A stretch of DNA of 34,989 nucleotides, from contig NZ_MASJ01000027.1 of the NCBI RefSeq assembly GCF_001700315.1, forward strand, positions 1-34,989, in the 5' to 3' direction. The DNA comes from Caryophanon tenue (GTDB taxonomy: Bacteria > Bacillota > Bacilli > Bacillales_A > Planococcaceae). This document shows, piece after piece, positions 7,959 through 17,196 of this stretch (positions within the stretch are counted from its first letter, which is position 1; each line of letters begins with the position of its first letter). The position numbers and the translations under genes were made by a program. Below the pieces are notes generated by a model, which saw only the letters and a program-made list of their open reading frames with translations, was not told the DNA's origin and searched no databases.

Positions 7959-9422
7959 TTATGGCATCAGTGATTTTTGCACAACATAAAAGCGATTACT
8001 AAGCCATACTTGTTGTATTTTCTGTAACGGTTCTGAGTCATCATTTTGTAAAATAATCCGTTCTATTTCTTCAATTTGTTGTGTCTTTTCGTTATATGCA
8101 AATGTGACATACGCATCGATGAAATTTGGATTTGTCGTTGTCGGCATGAGCACTTGGAAACGACCATCACCAATCGGTTTGATAAAGCTCATCACCATAA
8201 AACCTGGATCAATATAATCGTGTGCCGGTACCGAAAACTTCTTCACTTCGCCGTTTACTTCATAACATAACTCACCACATGTCCAAAAATGAACACCTGT
8301 ATCTTTTGATAACTGTGCAGCCGTTTCTACATAACCCGAAAACTCACCCATATAACCATCGCGACCATATGTGAAGTCTATTATAGATTGTGTATTCAAT
8401 GTAAGTTTCGTATTATTGTTCTTCTTTGTCGCTACAAAGAAATCACGATGGCTATGCAGTCGGTTACTTAAACGAATCGTCAGTTGTTGATCACCATTGG
8501 CTAGCGTTTCTTTTTTAATGATACGTTTATCCACCATCGTTTCATCGAGCACTTCGCTACTAGTCGAATGTGTAGCGTTTTGTTTATGTTGTAACATCTC
8601 CGTCGGTACGTACCCTCTTACTTGTCCACTTCCATACTCCACATATGACCAGCCACTTGTTGATGGATACGCTGTAACAGCAATATTGCTCCATAAGATG
8701 TCCATGATATTGGCGTCAACACGATTTGGGCTATCAAATAATGCGACACCGTCTGTTTTGATATATTGCGTTTGTCCTTTTAACGCAACCATATCTTTTG
8801 CAGGAACGTAGCCAATCATGTCAGCGTAACGGATAATACGCCACTCTTTATTCACCACACCGTATGACTCAACAGCTGTATTTGCATTAATTGTCGTTAA
8901 GACATTTGACGACTTTGATGGCTTTGACATCATTACAACTGCGTCCTTTGCCGCACGAATTGTCGGTGGGATACGCGTTAAAAACGCTTGTGGGATATCA
9001 TCGGCATGTGAAATGGTCGTATTTTGTGTCGTCTGCGCACGATACATAAAATCACCTTTCTCAAAGTCGATATATGCACCGTTTCGCTCTACCGTTAAAC
9101 CTGTCGTAAGTTTATGCATCGTAAAACGCAGTTCATACGGCGCAACGGACCAACCAATATTCTCTACTTGACTAGCATTTACATAGCCTTTCCCTTCGTT
9201 TGTTACGACTTTTAACCACCCTGCAAAAGTATAACCATCTGTCCAAACAGTATCACCACGTTCTAGCATCGTAATGGTTTCTGCATGCTTAGATGCACTC
9301 GCTTGAAGCGGTATATTTGTTTTTGCAACATTTAATATGCTTGATAGCGCCGCGTCTGCTTTACTTGTATAGCTACAACAAGCAATCATACTGAACACGA
9401 GCACTATGAGTAATTTTTTCAT
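7959..9422 (-). CDS. Secreted or lipid-anchored protein with three bacterial SH3 (SH3b) domains
   Basis: 487 aa. The signal sequence MKKLLIVLVFSMIACCSYTS could be cut by signal peptidase I after SKADA or be lipidated at Cys15 (SMIAC); I cannot choose. Three SH3b-like modules follow at ~28-86, ~157-213 and ~218-280, each with the GWLKV/EWRII/GWSYV...GYV pattern. The C-terminal ~190 residues are unrecognised. SH3b domains usually bind cell-wall peptides, so a wall-associated role is likely, but no hydrolase domain is visible. The start has a strong AGGAGG. It lies 88 nt upstream of the ECF sigma gene on the same strand, so it could be functionally linked, although no evidence proves co-transcription. 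Confidence 0.8.
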   Translation of the reverse strand: MKKLLIVLVFSMIACCSYTSKADAALSSILNVAKTNIPLQASASKHAETITMLERGDTVWTDGYTFAGWLKVVTNEGKGYVNASQVENIGWSVAPYELRFTMHKLTTGLTVERNGAYIDFEKGDFMYRAQTTQNTTISHADDIPQAFLTRIPPTIRAAKDAVVMMSKPSKSSNVLTTINANTAVESYGVVNKEWRIIRYADMIGYVPAKDMVALKGQTQYIKTDGVALFDSPNRVDANIMDILWSNIAVTAYPSTSGWSYVEYGSGQVRGYVPTEMLQHKQNATHSTSSEVLDETMVDKRIIKKETLANGDQQLTIRLSNRLHSHRDFFVATKKNNNTKLTLNTQSIIDFTYGRDGYMGEFSGYVETAAQLSKDTGVHFWTCGELCYEVNGEVKKFSVPAHDYIDPGFMVMSFIKPIGDGRFQVLMPTTTNPNFIDAYVTFAYNEKTQQIEEIERIILQNDDSEPLQKIQQVWLSNRFYVVQKSLMP

Positions 9423-9511
9423 GTAGCTCCTCCTTTTTTATGTACCGTACAGACGGAGCTACTCGTGATTAGTTTCATTATTTCTTCAAAAAATATAAAA
9501 AAAAAGACACC

Positions 9512-9624
9512 GGGACAAAAAATATCCTTCAGCAGTTGTCGTTGCTGAAGGATATTTTTTTGCTTTCAAGATAATTAAATAATTCGTTTAGCTAAGAACA
9601 TTATTACTCAACCTAGATGTCCCT
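9512..9624. repeat. Hairpin repeat copy A; terminator of xpt-pbuX
   Basis: The core hairpin is AAAAAATATCCTTCAGCA (9517-9534), loop GTTGTCGT (9535-9542) and TGCTGAAGGATATTTTTT (9543-9560), an 18-bp perfect stem. GGGACA precedes it (9512-9517) and TGTCCC occurs at 9619-9624. On the minus strand the hairpin ends in TTTTTT and so terminates xpt-pbuX. Copies B and C lie at 19.7 and 20.9 kb. Compared with them, the loop is inverted while the flank keeps its orientation. Confidence 0.85.
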
Positions 9625-9657
9625 TACACATGAAGTGATGGCCGAGCTGCATTCCTC

Positions 9658-10925
9658 TTACTTCTTCTTCCCAATCATATTAAACACAATGTTTAACACA
9701 ATCGCTGTTGTTGCACCTGTTACGATACCGTTTGAGAATAATGTCTCAAGCATGTCTGGTAATGAAGCAAATAAGCCTGGGACAACCGATACGCCGACAC
9801 CTAAACCAATAGCACACGCTACGATAAGTGCATTTTCCATTGATTTATTAATTTCTGGTGCAAGCATTTGCATACCTTGTGTAATAACAAGACCGAACAT
9901 TGCCACCATCGCTGCACCAAGCACTGGTGTTGGAATGATTTGCGTCAATGCCGCAAATTTCGGTAAGAAGCCTAAAATGATTAATAAGAAACCTGTCATG
10001 TAAATCACTTTACGCTCTGTGACACCCGTCATTTTCACAAGACCGACATTTTGTGAGTATGTTGTATACGGGAATGCGTTGAAAATACCACCAATCACAG
10101 AGGCGATACCTTCTGAACGGTAGCCACGCGCTAAATCTTTTTCATTTAACGGCTTTTTCGTAATATCACTTAATGCATAATAAACGCCTGTTGATTCCAC
10201 TAATGAAACGATTGCGATTAATGTCATCGTAATAATTGGCTCAAGATGGAATTCTGGCATTCCGAAGTAAAACGGTTGTACCATATGGAACCAGCCTGCA
10301 TCTTTCACCGGTTGGAAGTCCACGATGCCCATAAATAATGCGGCAACTGTACCTGTTAACATACCGGCTAAAATTGCGATAGCACGCATAAAGCCAGTTG
10401 TACAACGGTACACAAGAATGATAATGGCTAGTGTTAAAAACGCTAAGAAAAGATTTTGACCTGATGCGAAGCCTTCTGCTGTTGCATCACCGCCACCAAT
10501 ATTTGTTACAGCTGTTGATAATAAGCTAATCCCGATAATGGTTACGACAGAGCCTGTCACAACTGGTGGGAAAAACTTCACGATTTTCCCGAAGAACCCT
10601 GAGATTAACACGACAATAATACCAGATGCGATAATAGCACCGTAAATTGCTGCGATACCTGCACCGTTCCCGATTGAAATAATCGCTGGCACTGCAGTAA
10701 ACGTACAACCTAATACAACGGGTAAACCAATACCGATAAACTTACCACGCCATACTTGTAAAATTGTCGCCACACCACACATGAATAAATCAATTGCTAC
10801 TAAGTACGTGATTTGTTCTGGTGTCATGCCAATTCCGTAACCGATAATTAACGGTACTAAAATCGCGCCTGTATACATGGCTAATAAATGTTGGAAACCG
10901 AATGTCAAAGCTTTTGCGTTATTCA

Positions 10926-10926
<1 letters not shown>
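9658..10926 (-). CDS. pbuX: Xanthine permease (NCS2 family)
   Basis: 422 aa, about 12-14 membrane segments, inner membrane. It carries NCS2 signatures: the N-terminal FGFQHLLAMYTGAILVPLI, the GxxxALGT-like LPVVLGCTFTAVPAI region and the PxxxKSMENALIVACAIGLGVG segment near the end. Substrate assignment to xanthine comes from its position behind xpt in the order known from Bacillus. The start is GTG at 10926, overlapping the xpt TAG by one base, with GGTGA inside xpt as ribosome binding site, so the two are translationally coupled. Expression should fall with guanine through the riboswitch upstream of xpt. Confidence 0.93.
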
Positions 10927-11522
<596 letters not shown>

Positions 11523-11581
11523 CTACTGTTTACAACTTTAGAAAATGATGCTACTTGACATAATTCCTGATGGGTAAAGCT

Positions 11582-11640
11582 AAAAAAAGCTCGCAAAGTA
11601 CAACCTCATGTTTACGAGAGGGTCATACTTTCCGAGCTTG
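11582..11640 (-). terminator. Riboswitch expression-platform terminator upstream of xpt
   Basis: On the minus strand AAGCTCGG...CCGAGCTT-type arms (AAGCTCG at 11633-11639 and CGAGCTT at 11587-11593) with internal ACCCTC/GAGGT pairing form a long hairpin followed by TTTTTTT. The 3' strand of aptamer P1 contains GAGAGCT, which can pair with AGCTC of the left arm. This is the expected antiterminator, so ligand binding would favour termination. Confidence 0.8.
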
Positions 11641-11680
11641 AGGTTCGAAAAAACAATAGACGATTGTCTACTTATATGAG

Positions 11681-11753
11681 CTCTCATAGTCAGTTCATTT
11701 ACGGTGAACCGGTAGAAACTTGTGGGCCATATCCCCACGATTATATGAGTGAA
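11681..11753 (-). promoter_or_regulatory. Guanine-type purine riboswitch aptamer controlling xpt-pbuX
   Basis: The minus strand shows all purine-aptamer landmarks in order: CACTCATATAATC (P1 and J1/2), GGATATGG (P2 loop), AAGTTTCTACCGG, ACCGTAAAT (P3 loop) and GACTATGAG (J3/1 and P1). The specificity base in GACTATG is C, the guanine/xanthine form; adenine switches have T there. Confidence 0.96.
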
Positions 11754-11777
11754 ATATACTTCGTTTAGAATGTTCTC

Positions 11778-11806
11778 ATTATAAGCATGAAAATGTTCGT
11801 TGACAA
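11778..11806 (-). promoter_or_regulatory. Sigma-A promoter of the xpt riboswitch transcript
   Basis: TTGTCA (11801-11806), 17-nt spacer, TATAAT (11778-11783) on the minus strand. The RNA would start about 18 nt before the aptamer. The spacer contains ACGAACATT, a partial PurBox-like CGAAC sequence, and a CCGAACGTTCG palindrome lies farther upstream (11874-11884). PurR control is possible but weakly supported. Confidence 0.8.
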
Positions 11807-11933
11807 TATGTTTTAAGAAGTTAAAAAGTTCTGATTATTCGTATATACACAAAAAATTCACATTTTATCATAACGAACGTTCGGCTTTTAGCGAAAACGT
11901 GCATATCTTTTCTTTAGATTGATCTATCCATGT

Positions 11934-11981
11934 AAAAAGGCAATCATCCAATCTGTATACGCGATTGGATGATTGCCTTCT
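11934..11981 (-). terminator. Intrinsic terminator of lysP
   Basis: GGCAATCATCCAATC (11939-11953) and GATTGGATGATTGCC (11963-11977) form a perfect 15-bp stem. On the minus strand it is followed by TTTTT. It lies just beyond the lysP stop. Confidence 0.9.
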
Positions 11982-11986
11982 ATTTA

Positions 11987-13420
11987 TTAATCTAATTCTA
12001 CATCTTTTAATGGCACAACTTTTGTTTTGTGCTTAATTTTATAACCGAACCATAATGCTAAGAATAATGGAATTCCGATGTACGATACAACGATACCTTC
12101 CCAGTCTACACCGCCGAAGAATGCTGTGTAGTTTTGCCCTAAAATAACAATCATACATACAATAAATGCAAATAGCGGTCCAAATGGATACCATTTCGCT
12201 TTGTACGGTAACAAGCTCATATCGCGACCTTGTAGTTTGTACGCTTTTCGGAAACGATAATGAGAAATCGCAATACCAAGCCATGCGATGAAGCCCGATA
12301 AACCAGAGGCATTTAATAGCCAAATGTATACAACACCATCACCGTAAAACGATGATAAGAAGGCTAATGAACCAACTGCTAATGTTGCAAGTAATGCGAA
12401 GATTGGTACACCGCGCTTGTTTAATTTCATAAACATTTTCGGTGCTTTGCCATCCACTGCTAATTGGTATAACATACGGCTTGCTGCATATAAACCAGAG
12501 TTACCAGCTGATAGCATCGCCGTTAAAATAATGGCGTTCATTACAGATGCTGCAAATGCAACACCTAAACGGTCAAATACAAGCGTAAATGGCGACGTTG
12601 CAATATCTTCTGATAGTAAACGTGGGTCATTGTACGGAATAATTAAACCAATTGCTAAAATCGCTAAAATATAGAAAATTAAAATGCGCCAAAACACAGA
12701 TTTTACTGCTTTTGGAATGCTCTTTTTCGGGTCTTCTGTTTCAGCCGCTGTAACCCCAAGTAATTCTGTCCCTTGGAATGAGAAACCGGCGGCTAAGAAA
12801 ATACCAAACAGTGCTAGGAAGCCACCATTAAACGGTGCATCCCCGACAAAGAAGTTATCAAAGCCGATTGGGTCTTCCCCTTTTAAAATACCAAAAATCA
12901 TTAAGAATGAAACGATGATGAAAATAACAACCGTTGCAACTTTAATCATCGCAAACCAATATTCCGCTTCACCGTATGCTTTTACCGATAGGACGTTGAA
13001 TGATAATACAACGACGATAAACATCACTGTCCACAGTGCTGAAGAGCTATCTGGGAACCAATATTTCATAATTAGGGATACAGCCGCAATTTCTGCTGCG
13101 ATTGTAATTGCCCAGTTGTACCAGTAGTTCCAGCCGAGCGCAAAACCTAGTGCTGGGTCAACGAATTTCGTTGCGTACGTACTGAACGAACCTGCTGATG
13201 GCATGTATGCCGCCATCTCACCTAAACTTGTCATTAAAAAATACACCATAATCCCGATAAGTGCATATGCTAGTAGCGCACCACCTGGACCTGCTTGTGC
13301 AATCGAGCCACCACTTGCTAAAAATAAGCCTGTACCGATTGTTCCGCCGAGCGAAATCATCGTAATATGACGGCTTTTCAAACCACGTTTTAATTGTGGT
13401 TGTTCTTGTTGCCTACTCAT
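11987..13420 (-). CDS. lysP: Lysine-specific permease (APC superfamily)
   Basis: 477 aa with 12 predicted membrane helices. It follows the amino-acid transporter family closely: LKSRHITMISLGGTIGTGLFLAS (~14-36), AGPGGALLAYALIGIMVYFLMTSLGE and GFSFQGTELLGVTAAETEDP. Long stretches match Escherichia coli LysP as I remember it (GWNYWYNWA, LNASGLSGFIAWLGIAISHYRFR). The lysine riboswitch in the leader supports the substrate independently. It would take up lysine by proton symport and should be shut off when lysine is plentiful. Single-gene unit with its own terminator. Confidence 0.94.
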   Translation of the reverse strand: MSRQQEQPQLKRGLKSRHITMISLGGTIGTGLFLASGGSIAQAGPGGALLAYALIGIMVYFLMTSLGEMAAYMPSAGSFSTYATKFVDPALGFALGWNYWYNWAITIAAEIAAVSLIMKYWFPDSSSALWTVMFIVVVLSFNVLSVKAYGEAEYWFAMIKVATVVIFIIVSFLMIFGILKGEDPIGFDNFFVGDAPFNGGFLALFGIFLAAGFSFQGTELLGVTAAETEDPKKSIPKAVKSVFWRILIFYILAILAIGLIIPYNDPRLLSEDIATSPFTLVFDRLGVAFAASVMNAIILTAMLSAGNSGLYAASRMLYQLAVDGKAPKMFMKLNKRGVPIFALLATLAVGSLAFLSSFYGDGVVYIWLLNASGLSGFIAWLGIAISHYRFRKAYKLQGRDMSLLPYKAKWYPFGPLFAFIVCMIVILGQNYTAFFGGVDWEGIVVSYIGIPLFLALWFGYKIKHKTKVVPLKDVELD

Positions 13421-13493
13421 GTTAAAAAGTCTCCTTCATGTTTTGTTCAATTTACATGTGTGTGTTTTACTTTTATTTCGGCTTTCTAAACAA

Positions 13494-13525
13494 AATAAAA
13501 AAACCGCTACATAGAAGTAACGGCT
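13494..13525 (-). terminator. Attenuator terminator between the L-box and lysP
   Basis: On the minus strand CCGTTAC (13517-13523), loop TTCTAT, GTAGCGG (13504-13510) and a T-rich run. Part of it, TTCTATGT, is fully complementary to ACATAGAA in the aptamer hairpin CACATAGAAATATGTG. This could be the competing antiterminator. Confidence 0.8.
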
Positions 13526-13544
13526 TATACGCAAAACCCCATGT

Positions 13545-13730
13545 AAAAAAAGATAGCACAACACATATTTCTATGTGCCAGTTCTGGTCTTCTTCAGCCC
13601 CAGCCCCAGCGCGTAACATATCGATGTTTGTTTCACGCTTCGGCGAATATGACCTTTCCAACACTTTCACTAGGCTCGACCTTCAAGTGCTGTACTTTTT
13701 CAAATTCGCGACCTCTACCTCTCTTTAAAG
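13545..13730 (-). promoter_or_regulatory. Lysine riboswitch (L-box) controlling lysP
   Basis: The minus strand reads AGAGGTAGAGGTCGCGAA at the 5' end, TTCGCCGAAGCG in the middle, GCTGGGGCTG and the late hairpin CACATAGAAATATGTG, closing with GTGCTATCTTT. This order matches the lysine-riboswitch consensus. P1 forms between AGAGGTAG and CTATCTTT. A terminator and then lysP follow. Confidence 0.93.
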
Positions 13731-13763
13731 AGGTATTTAATCATTTAATTATTATTCTAGTTG

Positions 13764-13792
13764 AGTCTATCATGGGCGAAAATGGATTTCAA
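13764..13792 (-). promoter_or_regulatory. Candidate promoter of the L-box/lysP transcript
   Basis: TTGAAA (13787-13792), 17-nt spacer, TAGACT (13764-13769) on the minus strand, about 35 nt upstream of the aptamer. The -10 is only moderate (4 of 6). Confidence 0.5.
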
Positions 13793-13904
13793 CTAACTAT
13801 AATTATTCTATTTTTTCGCAGTTTTCAGACGACATACGTATTGAAAATAAAGTATGGTATGCTTACTGAATGAGTGACTTCTTTATTGAAAGGATGTAAA
13901 TCAT

Positions 13905-15110
13905 ATGAATGACGCAACAATGTCCTCTAAAAAAATGCATTGGACAAAAACAACCTGGTTATTCGTCGTGGGCATCGCACTAATCGCGATGACGCTCCGT
14001 ACACCACTTACTGTCGTAGGTCCCGTTATTGCGGATGTGCGTGAGAGTACAGGTATTTCCAATGTACTCGCTGGCTTTTTAACGACTATTCCACTGCTGG
14101 CGTTCGCGCTATTTTCGCCATTTACGTCGAAAATCGCAAGACGCTATGGTATCGAACGTACATTATTTGCATCTATGTTTATTTTAGCAATTGGTATTAT
14201 CGTACGTATTAATTTTGGCGTTTACGGATTACTCATTGGCACATTTTTCATCGGTGTTGCGATTTCTTTCGGGAATGTCTTAATGCCGAGCTATTTAAAG
14301 CTTCGATTTCCACTTCAAATCGGTTTAATGATGGGGCTTTACTCTGTTTCAATGAATATTTCTGCCGGACTCGCTTCTGGTATTAGCTATCCGCTTGCGC
14401 AAACGACGTTTAGTTGGCAAGGGGCATTTAGCTTCTCACTTATTTTTGTTATTTTAGCGATTGTTATGTGGCTACCACAGTTAAAACATCACGTACCCAT
14501 TACGAGTACGACCACTAAAGCACCTGCTTTACCACTATGGCGCTCCCCTCTTACATGGGCCATTGCGCTGATGATGGGCTTACAAAGCTTGCTGTTTTAT
14601 ACGACGGCGGCATGGGTGCCAGAAATGTTAGTCTCTCAAGGTATGACGGCAAGCGAAGCGGGGTGGACATTTTCATTAATGATGCTCGCTCAATTACCAA
14701 TGACCTTTTTAATTCCGATGATTGCGAGTAATATGTCTACACACCGTGCCATTGTTTTTGGCTTTTCAACTTGTTATATTATCGGGTTTATTGGGTTATA
14801 TATGAAATGGACATCCCTCGCACCTTTATGGATGATTTTACTTGGCCTTGCAGGCGGTGCTTCATTTAGCTTAGTGATGATGCTATTTACATTACGCACA
14901 GAGTCTATTTTTGCCTCTGCTGAATTATCTGGCTTCGCGCAATCTACTGGCTATTTGCTCGCCGCTATCGGTCCGACCTTCTTCGGGTTTTTATATGATA
15001 TTTCGGGCAATTGGGATATACCTGCCTTCAGCTTTATTATTGCTGCTATCGTATTATTTGCGAGTGCGCTTTATGCATCACAACAAAAAACAGTTGAAAG
15101 CACACTGTAA
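13905..15110 (+). CDS. MFS transporter, CynX/NimT (YycB-like) family
   Basis: 401 aa with 12 predicted membrane helices. The start region LRTPLTVVGPVIADVRESTGIS and the inter-helix loop SKIARRYGIERTL fit the CynX/NimT branch of the major facilitator superfamily, which includes E. coli CynX and NimT (nitroimidazole resistance) and B. subtilis YycB. The transported compound cannot be read from sequence. AAAGGATG lies 10 nt upstream of the ATG. The gene diverges from the lysP L-box transcript and shares an intergenic region with it. No terminator is obvious before the next gene, 93 nt away, which has its own promoter. Confidence 0.85.
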   Translation: MNDATMSSKKMHWTKTTWLFVVGIALIAMTLRTPLTVVGPVIADVRESTGISNVLAGFLTTIPLLAFALFSPFTSKIARRYGIERTLFASMFILAIGIIVRINFGVYGLLIGTFFIGVAISFGNVLMPSYLKLRFPLQIGLMMGLYSVSMNISAGLASGISYPLAQTTFSWQGAFSFSLIFVILAIVMWLPQLKHHVPITSTTTKAPALPLWRSPLTWAIALMMGLQSLLFYTTAAWVPEMLVSQGMTASEAGWTFSLMMLAQLPMTFLIPMIASNMSTHRAIVFGFSTCYIIGFIGLYMKWTSLAPLWMILLGLAGGASFSLVMMLFTLRTESIFASAELSGFAQSTGYLLAAIGPTFFGFLYDISGNWDIPAFSFIIAAIVLFASALYASQQKTVESTL

Positions 15111-15163
15111 CATAGACGTAATTCGGGCATTTCACACAAAACCAAACATACGTACTTATAATA

Positions 15164-15172
15164 TGCTATACT
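15164..15172 (+). promoter_or_regulatory. Extended -10 promoter of the Mrr-like gene
   Basis: TGCTATACT (TGnTATACT) lies about 30 nt before the GTG start. No clear -35. Confidence 0.5.
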
Positions 15173-15203
15173 AAAGGAAACACTACTTTAAAGGAGATTG
15201 ACC

Positions 15204-15770
15204 GTGGCAAAGCGTAAATCAAAAAAAAAGCAACAAAATACGATTCCGTGGCAACTAATTGTCATCGCCTCAATAGGTGCCATTACGTATTACTTCACAA
15301 CAAATGTTGATGTTACACTGTATGCGCTTATCGGCAGTGCCGTTTTTTTGTTTGTAGCATCTATTTGGAAAAAAGTGCGTTCTCAACAAAGCTTGCAACG
15401 TTCAAATATTCATCAAATTGACGACATGACCGGCATTCAATTTGAAGAGTTTTTAGTGCAGTTATTTATGAAGCAAGGTTATCGTGCTACGATGACAAAA
15501 TCATCTGGTGATTTCGGAGCTGACTTAGTATTAAAAGGTAACGGCGAAACAATCGTTGTGCAAGCGAAGCGCTACAAATCATCAGTCGGTGTAAAGGCTG
15601 TTCAAGAAATTATCGCCGCAATTCGTATGTACGATGCGGATAGTGCATGGGTTGTTACAAATAGTTACTTCACAAAGCAAGCCCAAACACTTGCATCTCA
15701 TAACGATGTGCGTTTAATTGACCGTGATGAATTACTTGAAATGATTCAAAATACGCGCCGACGCAAATAA
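15204..15770 (+). CDS. Membrane-anchored restriction endonuclease-like (Mrr_cat) protein
   Basis: 188 aa. A lysine-rich N-terminus precedes two hydrophobic helices (~15-32 and ~38-55) and then an Mrr-type PD-(D/E)XK nuclease domain (~70-180). Key residues are E81 in the first helix, D107 in GDFGADLVL and Q120-x-K122 in IVVQAKRYK, the QxK variant common in the Mrr family. GTG at 15204 is the likely start: AAGGAGA ends 6 nt upstream, whereas a TTG at 15198 touches it. There is no adjacent methylase or specificity gene, so this is not a classical restriction locus. A role in DNA quality control at the membrane or defence is inference. Confidence 0.85.
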   Translation: MAKRKSKKKQQNTIPWQLIVIASIGAITYYFTTNVDVTLYALIGSAVFLFVASIWKKVRSQQSLQRSNIHQIDDMTGIQFEEFLVQLFMKQGYRATMTKSSGDFGADLVLKGNGETIVVQAKRYKSSVGVKAVQEIIAAIRMYDADSAWVVTNSYFTKQAQTLASHNDVRLIDRDELLEMIQNTRRRK

Positions 15771-15811
15771 AAAGACTAGTGCTCGCTATACACGGGCGCT
15801 AGTCTTTTTTG
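15769..15811. terminator. Bidirectional terminator overlapping the 3' end of nos
   Basis: AAAAAGACTAG (15770-15779 region) pairs with CTAGTCTTTTTT (15799-15810), with further GTGCTCG/CGGGCGC pairing inside. The nos stop (15786-15788) lies within the hairpin, so the last seven nos codons (KKTSARV) are part of the terminator. Confidence 0.85.
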
Positions 15812-16835
15812 GTAGCGATAAAAAATTCGGATTTTTAATTGTATTGTTATAGGGTTGATGGAACACATGGGTCGTTGCAGGGCTCATCGGTGGAATTAGC
15901 CATGTCCAGTTCCCTGTTACATCCCTTCCTTGCTCCTGCTCTTGTTGCTCAAATAAAGCAAATTGCGTAGCCGCTGTATGATGGTCGACAATGCTAACAC
16001 CTTGTTGCTTAAATGAATGTAGCACCGCAATATTTAATTCGACAAGCGCGCGGTCTTTCCATAATGTCGCTTGCTGTGTCGTGTCTAATGCTAATAGTTG
16101 TGCCACTACCGGTAACATATTATAACGACTCGTATCCGCAAAATTACGTGCACCAATTTCTGTGCCCATATACCAACCGTTAAACGGCGCTGCTTTGTAA
16201 AGAATATCCCCAACTTCTAATGCCATATCTGAAATCATCGGTACTGCATACCATTTTAGTGCCAATTCCTCGAAATTATACACAGGGTGCGTAATCGGCA
16301 CTTCTAAAATAAGCTCGTGTGGTATCGTATAAAACTTTGGCGACTCATCATCTATTTGAATCACGAGTGGAAGCACATCGAATGCACCGTACTGTGGCTG
16401 CCACCCTAAATTTACACATTGTTTTGTAAACGATACAGAATGTGGATCACCGATTATCGTGTCGCCTACCTCATATCCTGCATATCGAATAAGTTGGTGA
16501 TTGAGTATACGTACACGCTTCTCATCAAATATCGTCACAGCCGGTCTAATTTTCCCTCTATTTGTGGCAAACGCAATATGTGCACATAATTGCTCAAATA
16601 CCTCATCTGCCGTTACATACGCGCGTGCATCAAACACATGTAATGAGCGCCAAAACAAGCGTCCTATACATTTATTGCTGTTACGCCATGCAATTTTTGC
16701 GCCGTAAACTAGTTCTTCTGTCGTTGGTACAAACTCGCCTCTTTGCTCTATTTGTTGCAGCCGATTACGTAACCACGCTTCGGTTAATTTCGTTTCTTGT
16801 TGGAATTGTTGTAAAAACGCCATCGTCTTTTGCAT
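15786..16835 (-). CDS. nos: Nitric oxide synthase oxygenase
   Basis: 349 aa, the normal length of bacterial NOS, which has only the oxygenase domain. It oxidises L-arginine to citrulline and NO with electrons from general reductases. The haem-thiolate Cys56 lies in [14 protein letters not shown] (~49-62). The arginine-binding Glu226 is in [12 protein letters not shown] (~220-231). [13 protein letters not shown] (~172-184) and the pterin/dimer region [11 protein letters not shown] (~309-319) are intact. No reductase domain is fused. I choose ATG 16835 because AGGAGC lies 6 nt upstream; a GTG at 16853 lacks a spaced ribosome binding site. It diverges from katA. Confidence 0.96.
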   Translation of the reverse strand: MQKTMAFLQQFQQETKLTEAWLRNRLQQIEQRGEFVPTTEELVYGAKIAWRNSNKCIGRLFWRSLHVFDARAYVTADEVFEQLCAHIAFATNRGKIRPAVTIFDEKRVRILNHQLIRYAGYEVGDTIIGDPHSVSFTKQCVNLGWQPQYGAFDVLPLVIQIDDESPKFYTIPHELILEVPITHPVYNFEELALKWYAVPMISDMALEVGDILYKAAPFNGWYMGTEIGARNFADTSRYNMLPVVAQLLALDTTQQATLWKDRALVELNIAVLHSFKQQGVSIVDHHTAATQFALFEQQEQEQGRDVTGNWTWLIPPMSPATTHVFHQPYNNTIKNPNFLSLPKKTSARV

Positions 16836-17063
16836 GCAATCGCTCCTATCCACCTCTATCGTAAAAAATTCACGCTAGAAAATCGATGAATAAGCCTCTT
16901 TTAAAAGATACATATTACATACATCGACATAAATTTGACGAAAAATCAAATTCTCATTTAGCTTCACATTTTTCTCAATTATTTTTATAAAAAAACAATA
17001 ATTAACACTCCTTTTACATCATTATCATAGTGACAAAAGAAGCAAAAACCAACCATATTAAAT

Positions 17064-17089
17064 GTTTTGTGTCAAGTAATAACGGGTAT
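17064..17089 (+). promoter_or_regulatory. Candidate sigma-B promoter of katA
   Basis: GTTTTG (17064-17069), 14-nt spacer, GGGTAT (17084-17089). This fits the Bacillus general-stress consensus GTTTAA-n12-15-GGGTAT, with a perfect -10. It gives a leader of about 150 nt. Confidence 0.55.
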
Positions 17090-17156
17090 TAATTACTTTT
17101 AGAAGCCGATATCTCTAAAAGTTCACTATTTTTTCACTATAATACACATTCCTTAA

Positions 17157-17171
17157 AAAGAATTATTATAA
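17157..17171 (+). promoter_or_regulatory. Candidate PerR box upstream of katA
   Basis: AAAGAATTATTATAA matches 11 of 14 defined positions of TTATAATnATTATAA; the right half is perfect. It sits just upstream of the proximal katA promoter. Confidence 0.5.
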
Positions 17172-17196
17172 TCTACTAGCAATTATTAAGTGGATT

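Noticed and set aside
9617-10003. Open frame opposite pbuX
   Set aside because: Overlaps fully with the permease, has no homologue-like motif and no ribosome binding site; a shadow frame.
11681-11753. Adenine riboswitch
   Set aside because: J3/1 reads GACTATG; adenine switches have GATTATG at this site.
12684-13127. 147-aa open frame opposite lysP
   Set aside because: Mirror of a hydrophobic permease reading; no start signal.
15204-15770. Restriction-modification locus
   Set aside because: No methyltransferase or specificity subunit on either side.
17013-17027. Possible Fur box (ATTATCA half-site) in the nos-katA region
   Set aside because: Only one half matches TGATAATnATTATCA; the other half has 3 of 7.
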